Positions 1 through 8,250 of a stretch of 64,000 nucleotides of DNA are shown here, in pieces (position 1 is the stretch's first letter; each line of letters starts with the position of its first letter). The stretch comes from JAFGLZ01 sp964622545 (GTDB lineage: Bacteria; Planctomycetota; Phycisphaerae; UBA1845; JAFGLZ01). Position numbers and translations under genes: made by a program. Location: contig CAZUQM010000008.1 in the NCBI GenBank assembly GCA_964622545.1, positions 62,001 to 126,000 on the forward strand, read 5' to 3'. Below the pieces are notes generated by a model that made no database searches, was not told where the DNA came from, and saw only the letters and a program-made list of their open reading frames with translations.

Positions 1-451
1 TCATGAAGCCGTTCACCTTACGGGGCGGATACGTCATCGGCAGGTTGATCGAGCCGACGCGCATGCCCTTCTCCGAGAGGATCTCCCAGATGGTCTTCTC
101 GAGGATGGCCTGCGTATGGTTGAACTCGAGGGTGTTGGTGTGGACGTCGTATTTCTCGAAATCGATGATCCCGTGCCGGCCCGGGCCCTTGCCGGTCATG
201 AACGTCGTCCAGGCCGCCGGCGTGATCGGAGGTTTGGTCGATTCCAGGATGCCCGAGACGCCCTCCTCGACGATCCGCTTGAGATGGGGCATGTGCCCCT
301 TGTCCATCAGCGGATTGAAGACGTCAAAGGTGGCCCCGTCCAGGCCGATGATGAGGACCTTCTTGGCCACCCGCGTCGCACCGCCCGACGGTCGGCTGGG
401 GGCGCTATGCGGCGTGACACGAACCGCTTGGGTTGAGTGCACTTCGCTCAT
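1..451 (-). CDS. Alkaline-phosphatase-superfamily phosphodiesterase, N-terminal part (partial)
   Basis: The gene starts with ATG at 451 and runs off the left edge, so only about 150 residues are visible. After a short polar leader the protein has the type I phosphodiesterase/nucleotide pyrophosphatase opening, LIIGLDGATFDV, then PPITPAAWTTFMTGKGPG and GRHGIIDF. The Asp of LDG is a predicted metal ligand and the Thr of PITP the predicted nucleophile. No signal peptide is visible. It is closely similar to the proteins at 13319-15124 and 54008-55861, so the window holds three such paralogues. The substrate cannot be deduced. There is no clear ribosome binding site at this start. Confidence 0.85.
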   Translation of the reverse strand, partial: MSEVHSTQAVRVTPHSAPSRPSGGATRVAKKVLIIGLDGATFDVFNPLMDKGHMPHLKRIVEEGVSGILESTKPPITPAAWTTFMTGKGPGRHGIIDFEKYDVHTNTLEFNHTQAILEKTIWEILSEKGMRVGSINLPMTYPPRKVNGFM

Positions 452-619
452 GGATACGCCGTCGATGGAGTCTTCGTGCCGCGACACGTCGTCCCGCGCG
501 CCTCATACCTACCTGCGGTCGCTCAGAAGGTATGCGGGAACCATTCGGTCATGGTAGCCCGGCTTGGTGGGGAATGCAACAGACGGTTGCACCGGGGTGT
601 GGGTTCAGGCAGGATCGCC

Positions 620-835
620 TCAGGACCGGCTCTTCGTCGTGTCCGGGCTGCTGTCCTTGCTCTCGTCGCCTTCCTCGAGCCAATCCAAGACGGTATCGTC
701 GATGGAGTCCTTGGGCGTCATGCGAAAGACGTTTCGGCACCGTCGGCACTTGGCCTTGCGACCCCGAAGCCGCCGGCCGATGCGGTACCTGGCTCCGCAA
801 TGGCCGCACTGAACCAGAACCTTGCCTTCGTCCAC
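620..835 (-). CDS. Small zinc-ribbon protein (MJ0042-type)
   Basis: A 71-residue soluble protein. Near its N-terminus are two CxxC pairs (VQCGHCGARYRIG and AKCRRCRNVFRM), the layout of MJ0042-type zinc ribbons, which bind one zinc ion and are frequent in planctomycetes and deltaproteobacteria. The rest is a short acidic tail (DWLEEGDESKD). The frame is open upstream to an ATG at 862, but the sequence GGGAGGTG lies six bases before a GTG at 835, so GTG is the better start. It resembles the N-terminal ribbon of the protein at 38651-39622. The role is unknown; such ribbons usually mediate protein or nucleic-acid contacts. Confidence 0.65.
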   Translation of the reverse strand: MDEGKVLVQCGHCGARYRIGRRLRGRKAKCRRCRNVFRMTPKDSIDDTVLDWLEEGDESKDSSPDTTKSRS

Positions 836-1253
836 TGAAACACCTCCCAATCCTGCTGGCACTCCTTGCCTGTACTTATATGACGACGCGTCAGTGGGTT
901 GGGTTCAGATATCTCCCTTCACGGCTTACGGCATCCCGTGATCTTGAGCGTTGAAGACCGGTCCACGCTCGGGACAACCGTTGGTCTCCAGAAAGGGTCG
1001 GAAACTGTCGGTCGTCCCTATAATCCTATGGCCGGGGCTGGATTGCGACAACGGGCCTTCTGGTATAATCCATTGTAGCATAGATAGTTAGGACTAACTT
1101 CAAGGTCTGGGTTCTCTGTTGCCGGAATCGCCTACTCGCGGATTGAATGAGGCGCTCCGCCTGCCAGATACCGATAATCACCACGGGGCAACGACTGGCG
1201 CAGGGCCGACGCCCAACGACCACGGCATGCAGCCACGGCGGGAGGACCACCAC
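836..1253. other. Intergenic region with two TATAAT hexamers
   Basis: No convincing gene lies in these 418 bases. The stretch from about 870 to 1100 is more AT-rich than its surroundings and holds plus-strand TATAAT hexamers at 1019-1024 and 1064-1069. The second has a TTGCGA at 1043-1048, a short 15-base spacer. Both would drive the small secreted gene that starts at 1254. Confidence 0.4.
1043..1069 (+). promoter_or_regulatory. Possible sigma-70-type promoter
   Basis: TTGCGA, 15-base spacer, TATAAT. The -10 box is perfect, but the -35 is weak and the spacing short. The predicted leader to the GTG at 1254 would be about 180 bases. Confidence 0.3.
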
Positions 1254-1475
1254 GTGAAACGCATCCATCACACGCTGACCAAGGCAACGCTCTTCGCCCT
1301 GGGGCTCAGCTCGATAGCTCAGGCCCAGGACGACAGCTCGCTCATCACCAACGGGGTCATCTGCCCCTTGATCTTCGACGCCGTCCATGGCGGCGAGTGG
1401 CGGAATCTGTCACCGACGATCAACGACGTGGCGGTCTGCTCGAACTTCACCATGACCCAAGCGGGCCTTGCCTGA
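1254..1475 (+). CDS. Small secreted protein of unknown function
   Basis: A 73-residue protein read from GTG at 1254, with GGAGGA a few bases upstream. The frame is open further upstream, but only this start puts a signal peptide at the N-terminus: basic VKRIHH, hydrophobic TLFALGLSSI, and a good cleavage site after AQA. The mature part is only about 50 residues with two cysteines (GVICPL and VAVCSNF). I recognise no family. It may be a genuine small secreted factor or the remaining 5' part of a larger decayed gene; nothing homologous continues downstream before birA. Confidence 0.45.
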   Translation: MKRIHHTLTKATLFALGLSSIAQAQDDSSLITNGVICPLIFDAVHGGEWRNLSPTINDVAVCSNFTMTQAGLA

Positions 1476-1583
1476 TCCCCGCCGCTGCGGTACCGTCATG
1501 CCCGGTGGCTCGTAGCGGGGCCCGATGAGTCGGACGCGACGCGTCCGGGTGCACCCGCCCAGAACCCGGCAAGACAGGACCCC

Positions 1584-2459
1584 GTGAGCGTCGGCGAATT
1601 CCACGAACATGTCTTGGATGTGGACCGGTTGGCTGAAGGGCTTGTCCTCGCGCGCATCGGCTCGGACGTCCGGGTCTTGCCCGAGACGCCCAGCACCAAC
1701 AACGCAGCCTTCCAAGCCGCCTCGGCCGGCGCGCCGGACGGCACGGTCATCTTCACCGAGCATCAGCCCCAGGGGCGAGGTCGCCTCGGCCGCCCGTGGA
1801 TCAGCCCGCGCTCGGCGTCGGTTTTGTCCAGCACGCTCCTGATCGAGGGGGCCGGCGAGACGAAGCGTTCGATGGGGCCCGGAGCGATCACCCTTGCCGC
1901 GGCGGTGGCCGTCGTCGATGCGGTCGGACGGGCCGTTCCCGACGTCGAGCCGGTCATCCGTTGGCCCAACGACGTGATGATCGGCGGTCGGAAGTTGTGT
2001 GGGATCCTCATCGAGACCCGGCCGTTGGGGGCAGCGGCGTCCGGTGGCGGAGCGCCGGTTCCCGAGGCGTCATCGGCCGACCAGCGGCGCGCGATCGTCG
2101 TGGGGATCGGCATCAACTGCCTTCAGCATCGAGGCCACTTCGCCGCCGTGGGGCTGGACAGCGCCACGAGCCTGGAGGCCGAGTCGAGGGAGACGATCAG
2201 CCGGCTCACCGTCGCCCGCGAACTCTTGCTCGCGCTGGACGCATGGCTGGCCGGTAACGTGTCCTCGGACGCCTTGCGTCGCGCGTGGCTTGACCGTGCC
2301 GAGCCCTTGGGGCAGCATATCCATCTGAGGCAGGCGGGCGAAGCGTACTCCGGCAGAACCATCGACATCGATCCTACAGCGGGTTTGGTCGTCGAGCTCG
2401 ACCGCGGGGGTCGGCGCGTATTCGATCCGTACCGAACCAGCGTGATGCCGCTGACCTAG
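1584..2459 (+). CDS. birA: Biotin--[acetyl-CoA-carboxylase] ligase, monofunctional
   Basis: BirA activates biotin with ATP and attaches it to the biotin carrier domain of acetyl-CoA carboxylase. Visible motifs are PSTNN (36-40), the adenylate-binding loop GRGRLGRPW (64-72), RWPND (126-130) with the conserved Lys137, and GIGIN (174-178). A small SH3-like C-terminal domain follows about residue 240. The N-terminal helix-turn-helix of E. coli BirA is absent, so this is the enzyme without repressor function. There is an unusual 20-residue Ala/Gly/Pro insertion between residues 148 and 168. The start is GTG at 1584 with only a weak binding site (ACAGGAC). accA, a subunit of the target enzyme, lies 4 kb away. 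Confidence 0.92.
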   Translation: MSVGEFHEHVLDVDRLAEGLVLARIGSDVRVLPETPSTNNAAFQAASAGAPDGTVIFTEHQPQGRGRLGRPWISPRSASVLSSTLLIEGAGETKRSMGPGAITLAAAVAVVDAVGRAVPDVEPVIRWPNDVMIGGRKLCGILIETRPLGAAASGGGAPVPEASSADQRRAIVVGIGINCLQHRGHFAAVGLDSATSLEAESRETISRLTVARELLLALDAWLAGNVSSDALRRAWLDRAEPLGQHIHLRQAGEAYSGRTIDIDPTAGLVVELDRGGRRVFDPYRTSVMPLT

Positions 2460-2524
2460 ACGCCGACAGGACAACGGGGCTCGCCCTCCGTCACGGACGC
2501 CGCGAGACCGCCCATTGGGATGCC

Positions 2525-4897
2525 ATGTCCAGCGAGCCTATCAGCACGAGCGGACCTCATCGCAGCGGCTACTACGAGGTTCGCATCATCGCCTGGCTGC
2601 TGGGGTTCGGCTGCGGCCTGCATCTCAGCGGGATCGCCGCCCTCTATCAAGCGATGCTCGACCCCCTGCCCCAGACCGCCATGCTGGTCGTCTGCGTGGC
2701 GCTGCTTTCGGCGGCGATCGGGCCCTGGTTGCCCCAGGGCGTGCTCACGCGATGGTTCCGCATCCTGGACGCACCTGAGACCGAGCCACTCGGTGGAGCC
2801 GCCGGCGGATGGATGCCGCGATCGGTCGCGCCCGCGCTGCGGGGAGTCCTATGGGTCGTCTTGGCCCTGTCGTGTCTGCTGGCCGGCACGACGGCACTCC
2901 TGCTGCTATGGGCGACCGGTCCCCTGGATCATCTGCTGCACTGGGCCAGCGGACGCTTCTTCCTGAGTCGATTCGAGCTGTTGGCCGTCGACACGGTGAC
3001 GGTGGCGGCCGGGGTCGCCGTTCCGTGGGCGGTGGTCGGCATGTCCATCGCGTGCCTCTACGCCCTCCAAGCTCGCCGTCAGCCGCTGCATCGCCTCGGG
3101 ACCGGCGTGCTGGGATCGCTGCTGATGGCCGCCGGCGTCGGCATGGCCCTGTCCCGACTCGGGATGCTGGCCGCCTCGCCGCCGAGGACGGCCCTGATCG
3201 GCGCCCTGCCGTTCATCCTGGCCGCCGTCGTCGCGGTGGCACGCGCCGGACAGCGGCGCGACCTCGAGAGCGACGACGACGATACCCTCCATCTACCGGA
3301 GCGAGCTCCCGAAGCGGGCTATGCCCTCCTAGGCTGCCTGGGTATCTGTGGGGCCATGACGGGCGGCGCCATGGTGGCCTGGCCGAGGAGCGTGGCCCTG
3401 GACATGCCCCTGACGCGAGAGCTGCCGTTGGTGACCAGTGCGTGGGTCCTGGGGTGGGTCGGTGTCGGCGTGCTGTTGGGCGGCGTGGTCTCCAGCCGGA
3501 GGTCGTCGCCCATCAGCGAGTGCGGTCCCGTGCTCGTGATTGCGGGCGCCGCTGGGGGCTTTGCCATCGCCGTGAACGCCCTCGTCGGCATGGTCGTGAA
3601 TCCGGAATCATCCGCTTCATCGGCCCCCTGGCTCAGCCTTATCCTGGCGGCGCTGGCGTTGCAGGGGGCGGCGCTCGGCTGGGCGACCGCCTATTTCAAG
3701 CGAAGCGTCTTGATCCAATCCGGGAGCCCGGCCGTCGGCTCGGCGCAGGCATTGAGCACCCTCTTGGTCGGCGGCGCTCTCGGCTCGGCCGCAGCGGCGC
3801 TGTGGCTCATCCCTGCGGCCGGCACGCTCGTGGCGCTGGCCACCGGCTCGTTGGCGGCGCTGGCGACCGGCGGCTTGCTGGTCATCTTCGACGTCGGCGG
3901 GCCGTCGCGATCACGAACCCGACGGCTCGCGGGTGTGTTCGGTGTTCTGGTCGTGTTCATGATTGTGCTGCCGAGCATCAGTGGGCGATGGCTCACACGC
4001 CCGGAACGACGCGCTATGCCCCGCGAGGGCGCGTGGTTCACCGCCATGACCGTCCAGGGAAACGCAATCCCTCACGTCGAGCTGCGGCGGGCGACGCGCC
4101 GTGCCTCGACGCCGTCCGACTGTGTCGCGATGTCGCGGGCCCTCGCGGCCGTATTGAGGCTCCGCGACCGGTTCAACGCCGCGCTGGTCTTGTCGGCGGG
4201 TGATGTGGTTCCGGGGCGCAACGAGCGTGCCCGGTGCAGGCGGTGGACCCTCGGGGCGTACGATCCCGTGGCGGCCGTGGCATTCCGCGGGTTCATCAAT
4301 CCCACGTATCGTGGCGTCGAGCAGGAGAATCCTCCTCGATCGGGGCTCCGCACCTTACGGGTGGAGCTCGATACGTACGACCTGATCGTCATCAGCCCGA
4401 TACCCGGTGGGCATTGCCTGAATGAGGCGGTCTGGTCGGTGGAGGTCCTGCGGCGACTGAGCGACAGCCTGGCGGTGCGGGGCATCCTGGCCGGCCTCGT
4501 TCGGCCCGGCGATTACAGCCGGTCGGACCTGGCCGCCCTCGTGGCGACGTTCGTCGCCGCGACGGCTGATCGGACCTACGGTGGGCTGGTCGGCACCGGC
4601 GACGAGCAGGTGTTGGTCCTCTTGTCCACCAGCGATGCCGAGCCGCGGTGGCAGTGGACGGCGGCCGCTGCCGAAGGGCTCCGGCGGATCGGTCCGCTAC
4701 AGGCCTACCTCCAACTCGCCCACGGTGTCCGCCCGAACAGCCTGAGAAGCCCCTCCTTATCGGATCTCGGCCGGCGGACCGAAGGTGGCGTGGAGCTGAC
4801 TCGTTTCGTCAGCACCTCGCCAAGCTGGCGGGAGGTCGCTCCCAGCAAGCGACCGATAACCATCCTGCCTCCCAATCTAGCTCCCGGCGGAGAATAG
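2525..4897 (+). CDS. Large polytopic membrane protein with spermidine-synthase-like C-terminal domain
   Basis: A 790-residue protein. Residues 1 to about 490 hold roughly 13 hydrophobic segments in groups of two or three; the rest is soluble. The soluble part has a stretch resembling the nucleotide-binding half of spermidine synthases (TLRVELDTYDLIVISPIPGG), as in the membrane-fused polyamine-synthase-like proteins common in planctomycetes. The expected DxGxG-type binding loop is not evident, so if related it is degenerate and may not be catalytic. It starts 65 bases after birA on the same strand and may share its transcript. The function is unknown. Confidence 0.7.
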   Translation: MSSEPISTSGPHRSGYYEVRIIAWLLGFGCGLHLSGIAALYQAMLDPLPQTAMLVVCVALLSAAIGPWLPQGVLTRWFRILDAPETEPLGGAAGGWMPRSVAPALRGVLWVVLALSCLLAGTTALLLLWATGPLDHLLHWASGRFFLSRFELLAVDTVTVAAGVAVPWAVVGMSIACLYALQARRQPLHRLGTGVLGSLLMAAGVGMALSRLGMLAASPPRTALIGALPFILAAVVAVARAGQRRDLESDDDDTLHLPERAPEAGYALLGCLGICGAMTGGAMVAWPRSVALDMPLTRELPLVTSAWVLGWVGVGVLLGGVVSSRRSSPISECGPVLVIAGAAGGFAIAVNALVGMVVNPESSASSAPWLSLILAALALQGAALGWATAYFKRSVLIQSGSPAVGSAQALSTLLVGGALGSAAAALWLIPAAGTLVALATGSLAALATGGLLVIFDVGGPSRSRTRRLAGVFGVLVVFMIVLPSISGRWLTRPERRAMPREGAWFTAMTVQGNAIPHVELRRATRRASTPSDCVAMSRALAAVLRLRDRFNAALVLSAGDVVPGRNERARCRRWTLGAYDPVAAVAFRGFINPTYRGVEQENPPRSGLRTLRVELDTYDLIVISPIPGGHCLNEAVWSVEVLRRLSDSLAVRGILAGLVRPGDYSRSDLAALVATFVAATADRTYGGLVGTGDEQVLVLLSTSDAEPRWQWTAAAAEGLRRIGPLQAYLQLAHGVRPNSLRSPSLSDLGRRTEGGVELTRFVSTSPSWREVAPSKRPITILPPNLAPGGE

Positions 4898-5178
4898 ATT
4901 GCCGCCGGCATGCGTTGTACACCAAGACTCGCCAGTTCAAGTGCGCTGACGCGCTGCCCGATAGCCATCGGGGGACGGTGCGCCATCAGCATCCAAGACG
5001 GTCTTCGGAGGGGACATCCCTGACCCGATCGTCCGGGAGCTGTTCGTCAAGCGACGGGGTCGCACCGGCCTGGCCCTGGCGGGCCGGCGGAAGTCGGTCG
5101 AGAGTGGTCGGCGGCACGACCGCCGTCCCGGTCGGTAACGCGGCGAGCATCCTGTGTGGACAGGAGCAGAGCGGTGGC

Positions 5179-6033
5179 ATGATGCGTTCGTCTGATGACA
5201 GCAAGTCCAACGAGGCCTCCACCGATTCGACCCGGATCGACCAACCCGCCGCGGGGTGGTTGCTGGTTCACGGCCTGCTGCCGGTGGTGCTGCCGCCGAT
5301 GATCATCGCCGCGGGGCTGGCCTGCTATGGGACGATCGCCTCCTACCGCTCGGGGCCGGACAGCACGGAGACCATCCTGTGGTCCCTGGTCATGATGGCC
5401 GTGTCCTTGTCGGTCGCGGCGACCGTGCTGGCCTGGTACAGCTATCGGTGCCGTCTTGCCGCGGTGCAGCAGCTGCTTGAGGAGCTGGCCGCCAACGGCC
5501 GCACCCGCATGATCAGCCCGGACAGCACCGGTGATCTGGCGGGCCTGCTCACGGCCCTCAACGCCTACGTGATCAAGCTTCGGGGACGCAGCACCCGGCT
5601 GCATCTCCAGAAGAAGGAGCTGGACATCCAGACGCGCATCACCGAGGCCGAGCGACGTTGCATCCGCACCGTCGTCGAGCGGGTGGGGGAACCGGTCATC
5701 GTGACGGACGCGTTTGACGAGATCGTGCTGGTCAACCGAGCCGCCCAGGAGGTCTTCGGGTTCGCGCTCGGGGGCGTGCACCGACAACCGATCGAGCAGG
5801 CCATCGGCAATCCGGCCATGGTCCAGCTCATCAAGGGCATGCGTAATCCCGAGGAGCCCGCCCAGCGGACGCTGAGCGTTCGCCTGAACACCGAGACGGC
5901 CCTGCCGCAGCGCTTCCGGATCAGCCTGACGCGCGTGACCGACCCACGGGGGCACATCCACGGCGTGGTCACCGTGCTCCTGCCGCATCCCCAGCCACTG
6001 GCCGTCGAGCCGGCCAAACCGGCGCAGGCCTAG
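5179..6033 (+). CDS. Membrane-anchored PAS-domain protein without output domain
   Basis: A 284-residue protein from ATG 5179 (a second ATG follows at 5182); AGGAG lies about a dozen bases upstream. The frame is open far upstream, but that part is low-complexity and overlaps the preceding gene. Two hydrophobic segments (about 27-51 and 64-87) flank a short external loop. A HAMP/coiled-coil-like linker follows (LLEELAANG... LQKKELDIQTRI), then one PAS domain at about 163-270, beginning with VVERVGEPVIVTDAFDEIVL. The protein ends soon after the PAS fold with a Pro-rich tail: no histidine kinase, GGDEF or other effector follows. It may sense a signal and act through a partner, or be a shortened sensor kinase. 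Confidence 0.7.
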   Translation: MMRSSDDSKSNEASTDSTRIDQPAAGWLLVHGLLPVVLPPMIIAAGLACYGTIASYRSGPDSTETILWSLVMMAVSLSVAATVLAWYSYRCRLAAVQQLLEELAANGRTRMISPDSTGDLAGLLTALNAYVIKLRGRSTRLHLQKKELDIQTRITEAERRCIRTVVERVGEPVIVTDAFDEIVLVNRAAQEVFGFALGGVHRQPIEQAIGNPAMVQLIKGMRNPEEPAQRTLSVRLNTETALPQRFRISLTRVTDPRGHIHGVVTVLLPHPQPLAVEPAKPAQA

Positions 6034-6051
6034 CAGCGCGCAGCCATACCG

Positions 6052-6063
6052 CGTGTGCACACG
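6052..6063. repeat. 12-bp perfect palindrome in convergent gap
   Basis: CGTGTGCACACG lies in the 42-base gap between the convergent PAS gene and accA. It could help transcription end in both directions, but there is no T-tract. Confidence 0.3.
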
Positions 6064-6075
6064 GGAGAGACGGGT

Positions 6076-7182
6076 CTAGGTCGTTGGGGTTTCCTCGAGC
6101 TCTTTCTGTTTCTTGGCGGAGGTCTTGCCACCTGGGGTGCGGCGAGAGGGCTTCTTCGTCTCACCCTTGTCCTCGGACGGCATCTGCTCGAAGAAGGTCG
6201 AGCATTCCCTCAACCGTTGCCACCGCTTCTCGACAAGACGTTGTCGCGGCGTCTTGATCAGTTGGGCCAGCGTGCCGGTCAGGAACTTGTCCAGGTTGGC
6301 CGCGGCGCGCTGGGGCTCACGGTGCGCCCCGCCCAGCGGCTCGCGGATGATCTCGTCGACGATGCCCAGCTTCTTGAGTTCGCGCGCGGTGGGCTTGAGC
6401 GCCGTGGCCGCCTCGGCCGCGTACTCGCCCGAGCGCCACAAGATCGCCGCGCAACCCTCGGGTGGGATCACCGAGTAGTACGCATACTCCATCATGCCTA
6501 CGCGGTCGCCCACGCCGATGGCCAGGGCCCCACCGCTGCCGCCCTCGCCGATGACCGCGCAGACGATCGGGACGGTCAGCCGGGACATCTCGAACATACA
6601 CTCGGCGATGGCTTGAGCCTGGCCGCGCTCTTCGGCGCCGATGCCGGGATAGGCCCCCGAGGTGTCGATCAGCGAGATGATGGGCAGGTTGAACTTTTGG
6701 GCGAGCTTCATCGCTCGCAGCGCCTTGCGGTAGCCCTCGGGATGGGCGCAACCGAAGCAGCAGTCGACCTTCTCTTTGGTGTCGCGGCCCTTGCGGTTGC
6801 CGATCAGCATGACCTTGCGACCGGCCATGCGGACCATGCCGGCGATGATGGCCTTATCGTCACGATAGGCGCGGTCGCCGTGGATCTCGCAGAAGTCCTT
6901 GCCCAACATCGTGAGATAATCGCCGATGAGGGGTCGGCGCGGATGCCGCGCGACCATGACGATCTCCCACGGTGTCAGCCGGGAATAGGTCTTGCGAAGG
7001 GCGTTGGTCAGCTCAATCCGCATCGCGCGGATGGTGTCGGAGTAGTCCCGACCCGTCTGAGCTTGGCTGGCCTCGAGTTCTTCAATCTGGCGCTCAATCT
7101 TGGCCAGAGGTCTCTCGAACTCGAGGATCCCATTTCCCCCCACCCCGTTACCCGAGGGATGCGGTTGAGTTACTCGACTCAT
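6076..7182 (-). CDS. accA: Acetyl-CoA carboxylase carboxyltransferase subunit alpha
   Basis: AccA forms, with AccD, the carboxyltransferase that moves the carboxyl group from biotin to acetyl-CoA, the first committed step of fatty-acid synthesis in the cytoplasm. The 368-residue protein matches the family over its length: FERPLAKIERQIEELE near the start, RLTPWEIVMVARHPRRPL, the oxyanion-type glycine runs SGAYPGIGAEERGQ and GEGGSGGALAIGVGD, and YSVIPPEGCAAILW. A Lys-rich tail of about 35 residues (ending in KKQKELEETPTT) is an addition. GAGG lies seven bases before the ATG. It is divergent from tyrA. No accD is in the window. Confidence 0.96.
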   Translation of the reverse strand: MSRVTQPHPSGNGVGGNGILEFERPLAKIERQIEELEASQAQTGRDYSDTIRAMRIELTNALRKTYSRLTPWEIVMVARHPRRPLIGDYLTMLGKDFCEIHGDRAYRDDKAIIAGMVRMAGRKVMLIGNRKGRDTKEKVDCCFGCAHPEGYRKALRAMKLAQKFNLPIISLIDTSGAYPGIGAEERGQAQAIAECMFEMSRLTVPIVCAVIGEGGSGGALAIGVGDRVGMMEYAYYSVIPPEGCAAILWRSGEYAAEAATALKPTARELKKLGIVDEIIREPLGGAHREPQRAAANLDKFLTGTLAQLIKTPRQRLVEKRWQRLRECSTFFEQMPSEDKGETKKPSRRTPGGKTSAKKQKELEETPTT

Positions 7183-7297
7183 ATGGACGCCTCGTGCGAG
7201 CCCCCACCGAAAGCGGGTCCCTCCGTGAAACCCACGTCAGGGTTCAAGTTACGTTTGTGTTAGCTTACCACCGGCTTGCATGCGGGCAAGAAAAAAA

Positions 7298-7326
7298 TTG
7301 ACTCCCCGGCACGCCCCCGATATGGT
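7298..7326 (+). promoter_or_regulatory. Sigma-70-type promoter for tyrA-purL
   Basis: TTGACT, 17-base spacer, TATGGT in the accA-tyrA divergent region. The predicted start of transcription lies about 20 bases before the tyrA ATG at 7354, leaving room for its GGGGAG binding site. Confidence 0.6.
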
Positions 7327-7353
7327 AATCGCAACCTCGGGGAGCGACAACAC

Positions 7354-8250
7354 ATGCCTAAGGTTATGCAAATAGACGAGTTGCAGACGGTGTCCATCGT
7401 GGGCGTCGGCCTGCTGGGCGGATCCATCGGCCTGGCTTTTCGTGCCTCCGGGAGCGGCGCAGAGCGTGTTGGGGTGGGGAGAAGACGGTCTTCCATCACC
7501 CGCGCCATCGACGTCGGGGCCATCGACCGGGGCACGTTGAGCTACCGAAGCGGCATAAGCAAGGCCGATCTCGTGATCATCGCCACGCCGATTGGGCACT
7601 TCGAGACGGTCTTCCGTCACCTCGCCGAGCACCTCCCCGAGGGCGCCGTCGTCACCGACGTCGGCTCCACCAAGCGGCACGTCATGCACCTGGCCGAGGA
7701 GATCCTGCCGAGCGGGGTCCACTTCGTCGGGTCGCACCCGATGGCTGGCTCGGAGTCCGCGGGCGTCGAGTTCGCCCGTGCCGACCTCTTCCACCGGGCC
7801 CAGTGCATGATCGTCCCTTCATCCGATGCCGAGGCGGCGGCCGTCGACCTCGTCGAGGCCTTCTGGCGGATGCTCGGCATGCGTCCGCGACGGACCACCG
7901 CCGAGCGCCACGACGCCATCGTGGCCCAGATCAGCCATCTGCCCCACGTGGTGGCCTCGGCGCTGATGGACGTGGCCTGTGCCGGCGAGGCGATCGACTT
8001 CGCCGCGACGGGCTTCGCCGACACGACGCGGGTGGCCTCTGGGTCCGCCGGTATGTGGCTGGACATCCTCAGGTCGAACCGCGAGGATGTCAGCGCGTCG
8101 ATCGATCAGTTGACCGATCGCCTGCAGACCCTTCGCGCATGGCTGGACGAAGGCAAGGATGCGGACGTGGCCGAGTTCCTGGAACGCACGAAGCAGGCCC
8201 GCGATGCCTGGGTGCTCCGCCGCTACGCCGAGCGTGAGATTGCCCCATGA
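7354..8250 (+). CDS. tyrA: Prephenate dehydrogenase
   Basis: TyrA oxidatively decarboxylates prephenate to 4-hydroxyphenylpyruvate in tyrosine synthesis. The 298-residue protein has the Rossmann loop GVGLLGGSIG (17-26), the family signatures VTDVGSTK and GSHPMAGSESAG, and the helical C-terminal half with ISHLPHVVASAL. There is no fused chorismate mutase or ACT domain. I chose ATG 7354 because GGGGAG lies nine bases upstream and the motifs then begin where the family expects; the open frame reaches back to 7276. Its stop overlaps the purL start as ATGA, so the two are probably translationally coupled, an unusual pairing of aromatic and purine genes. Confidence 0.93.
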   Translation: MPKVMQIDELQTVSIVGVGLLGGSIGLAFRASGSGAERVGVGRRRSSITRAIDVGAIDRGTLSYRSGISKADLVIIATPIGHFETVFRHLAEHLPEGAVVTDVGSTKRHVMHLAEEILPSGVHFVGSHPMAGSESAGVEFARADLFHRAQCMIVPSSDAEAAAVDLVEAFWRMLGMRPRRTTAERHDAIVAQISHLPHVVASALMDVACAGEAIDFAATGFADTTRVASGSAGMWLDILRSNREDVSASIDQLTDRLQTLRAWLDEGKDADVAEFLERTKQARDAWVLRRYAEREIAP

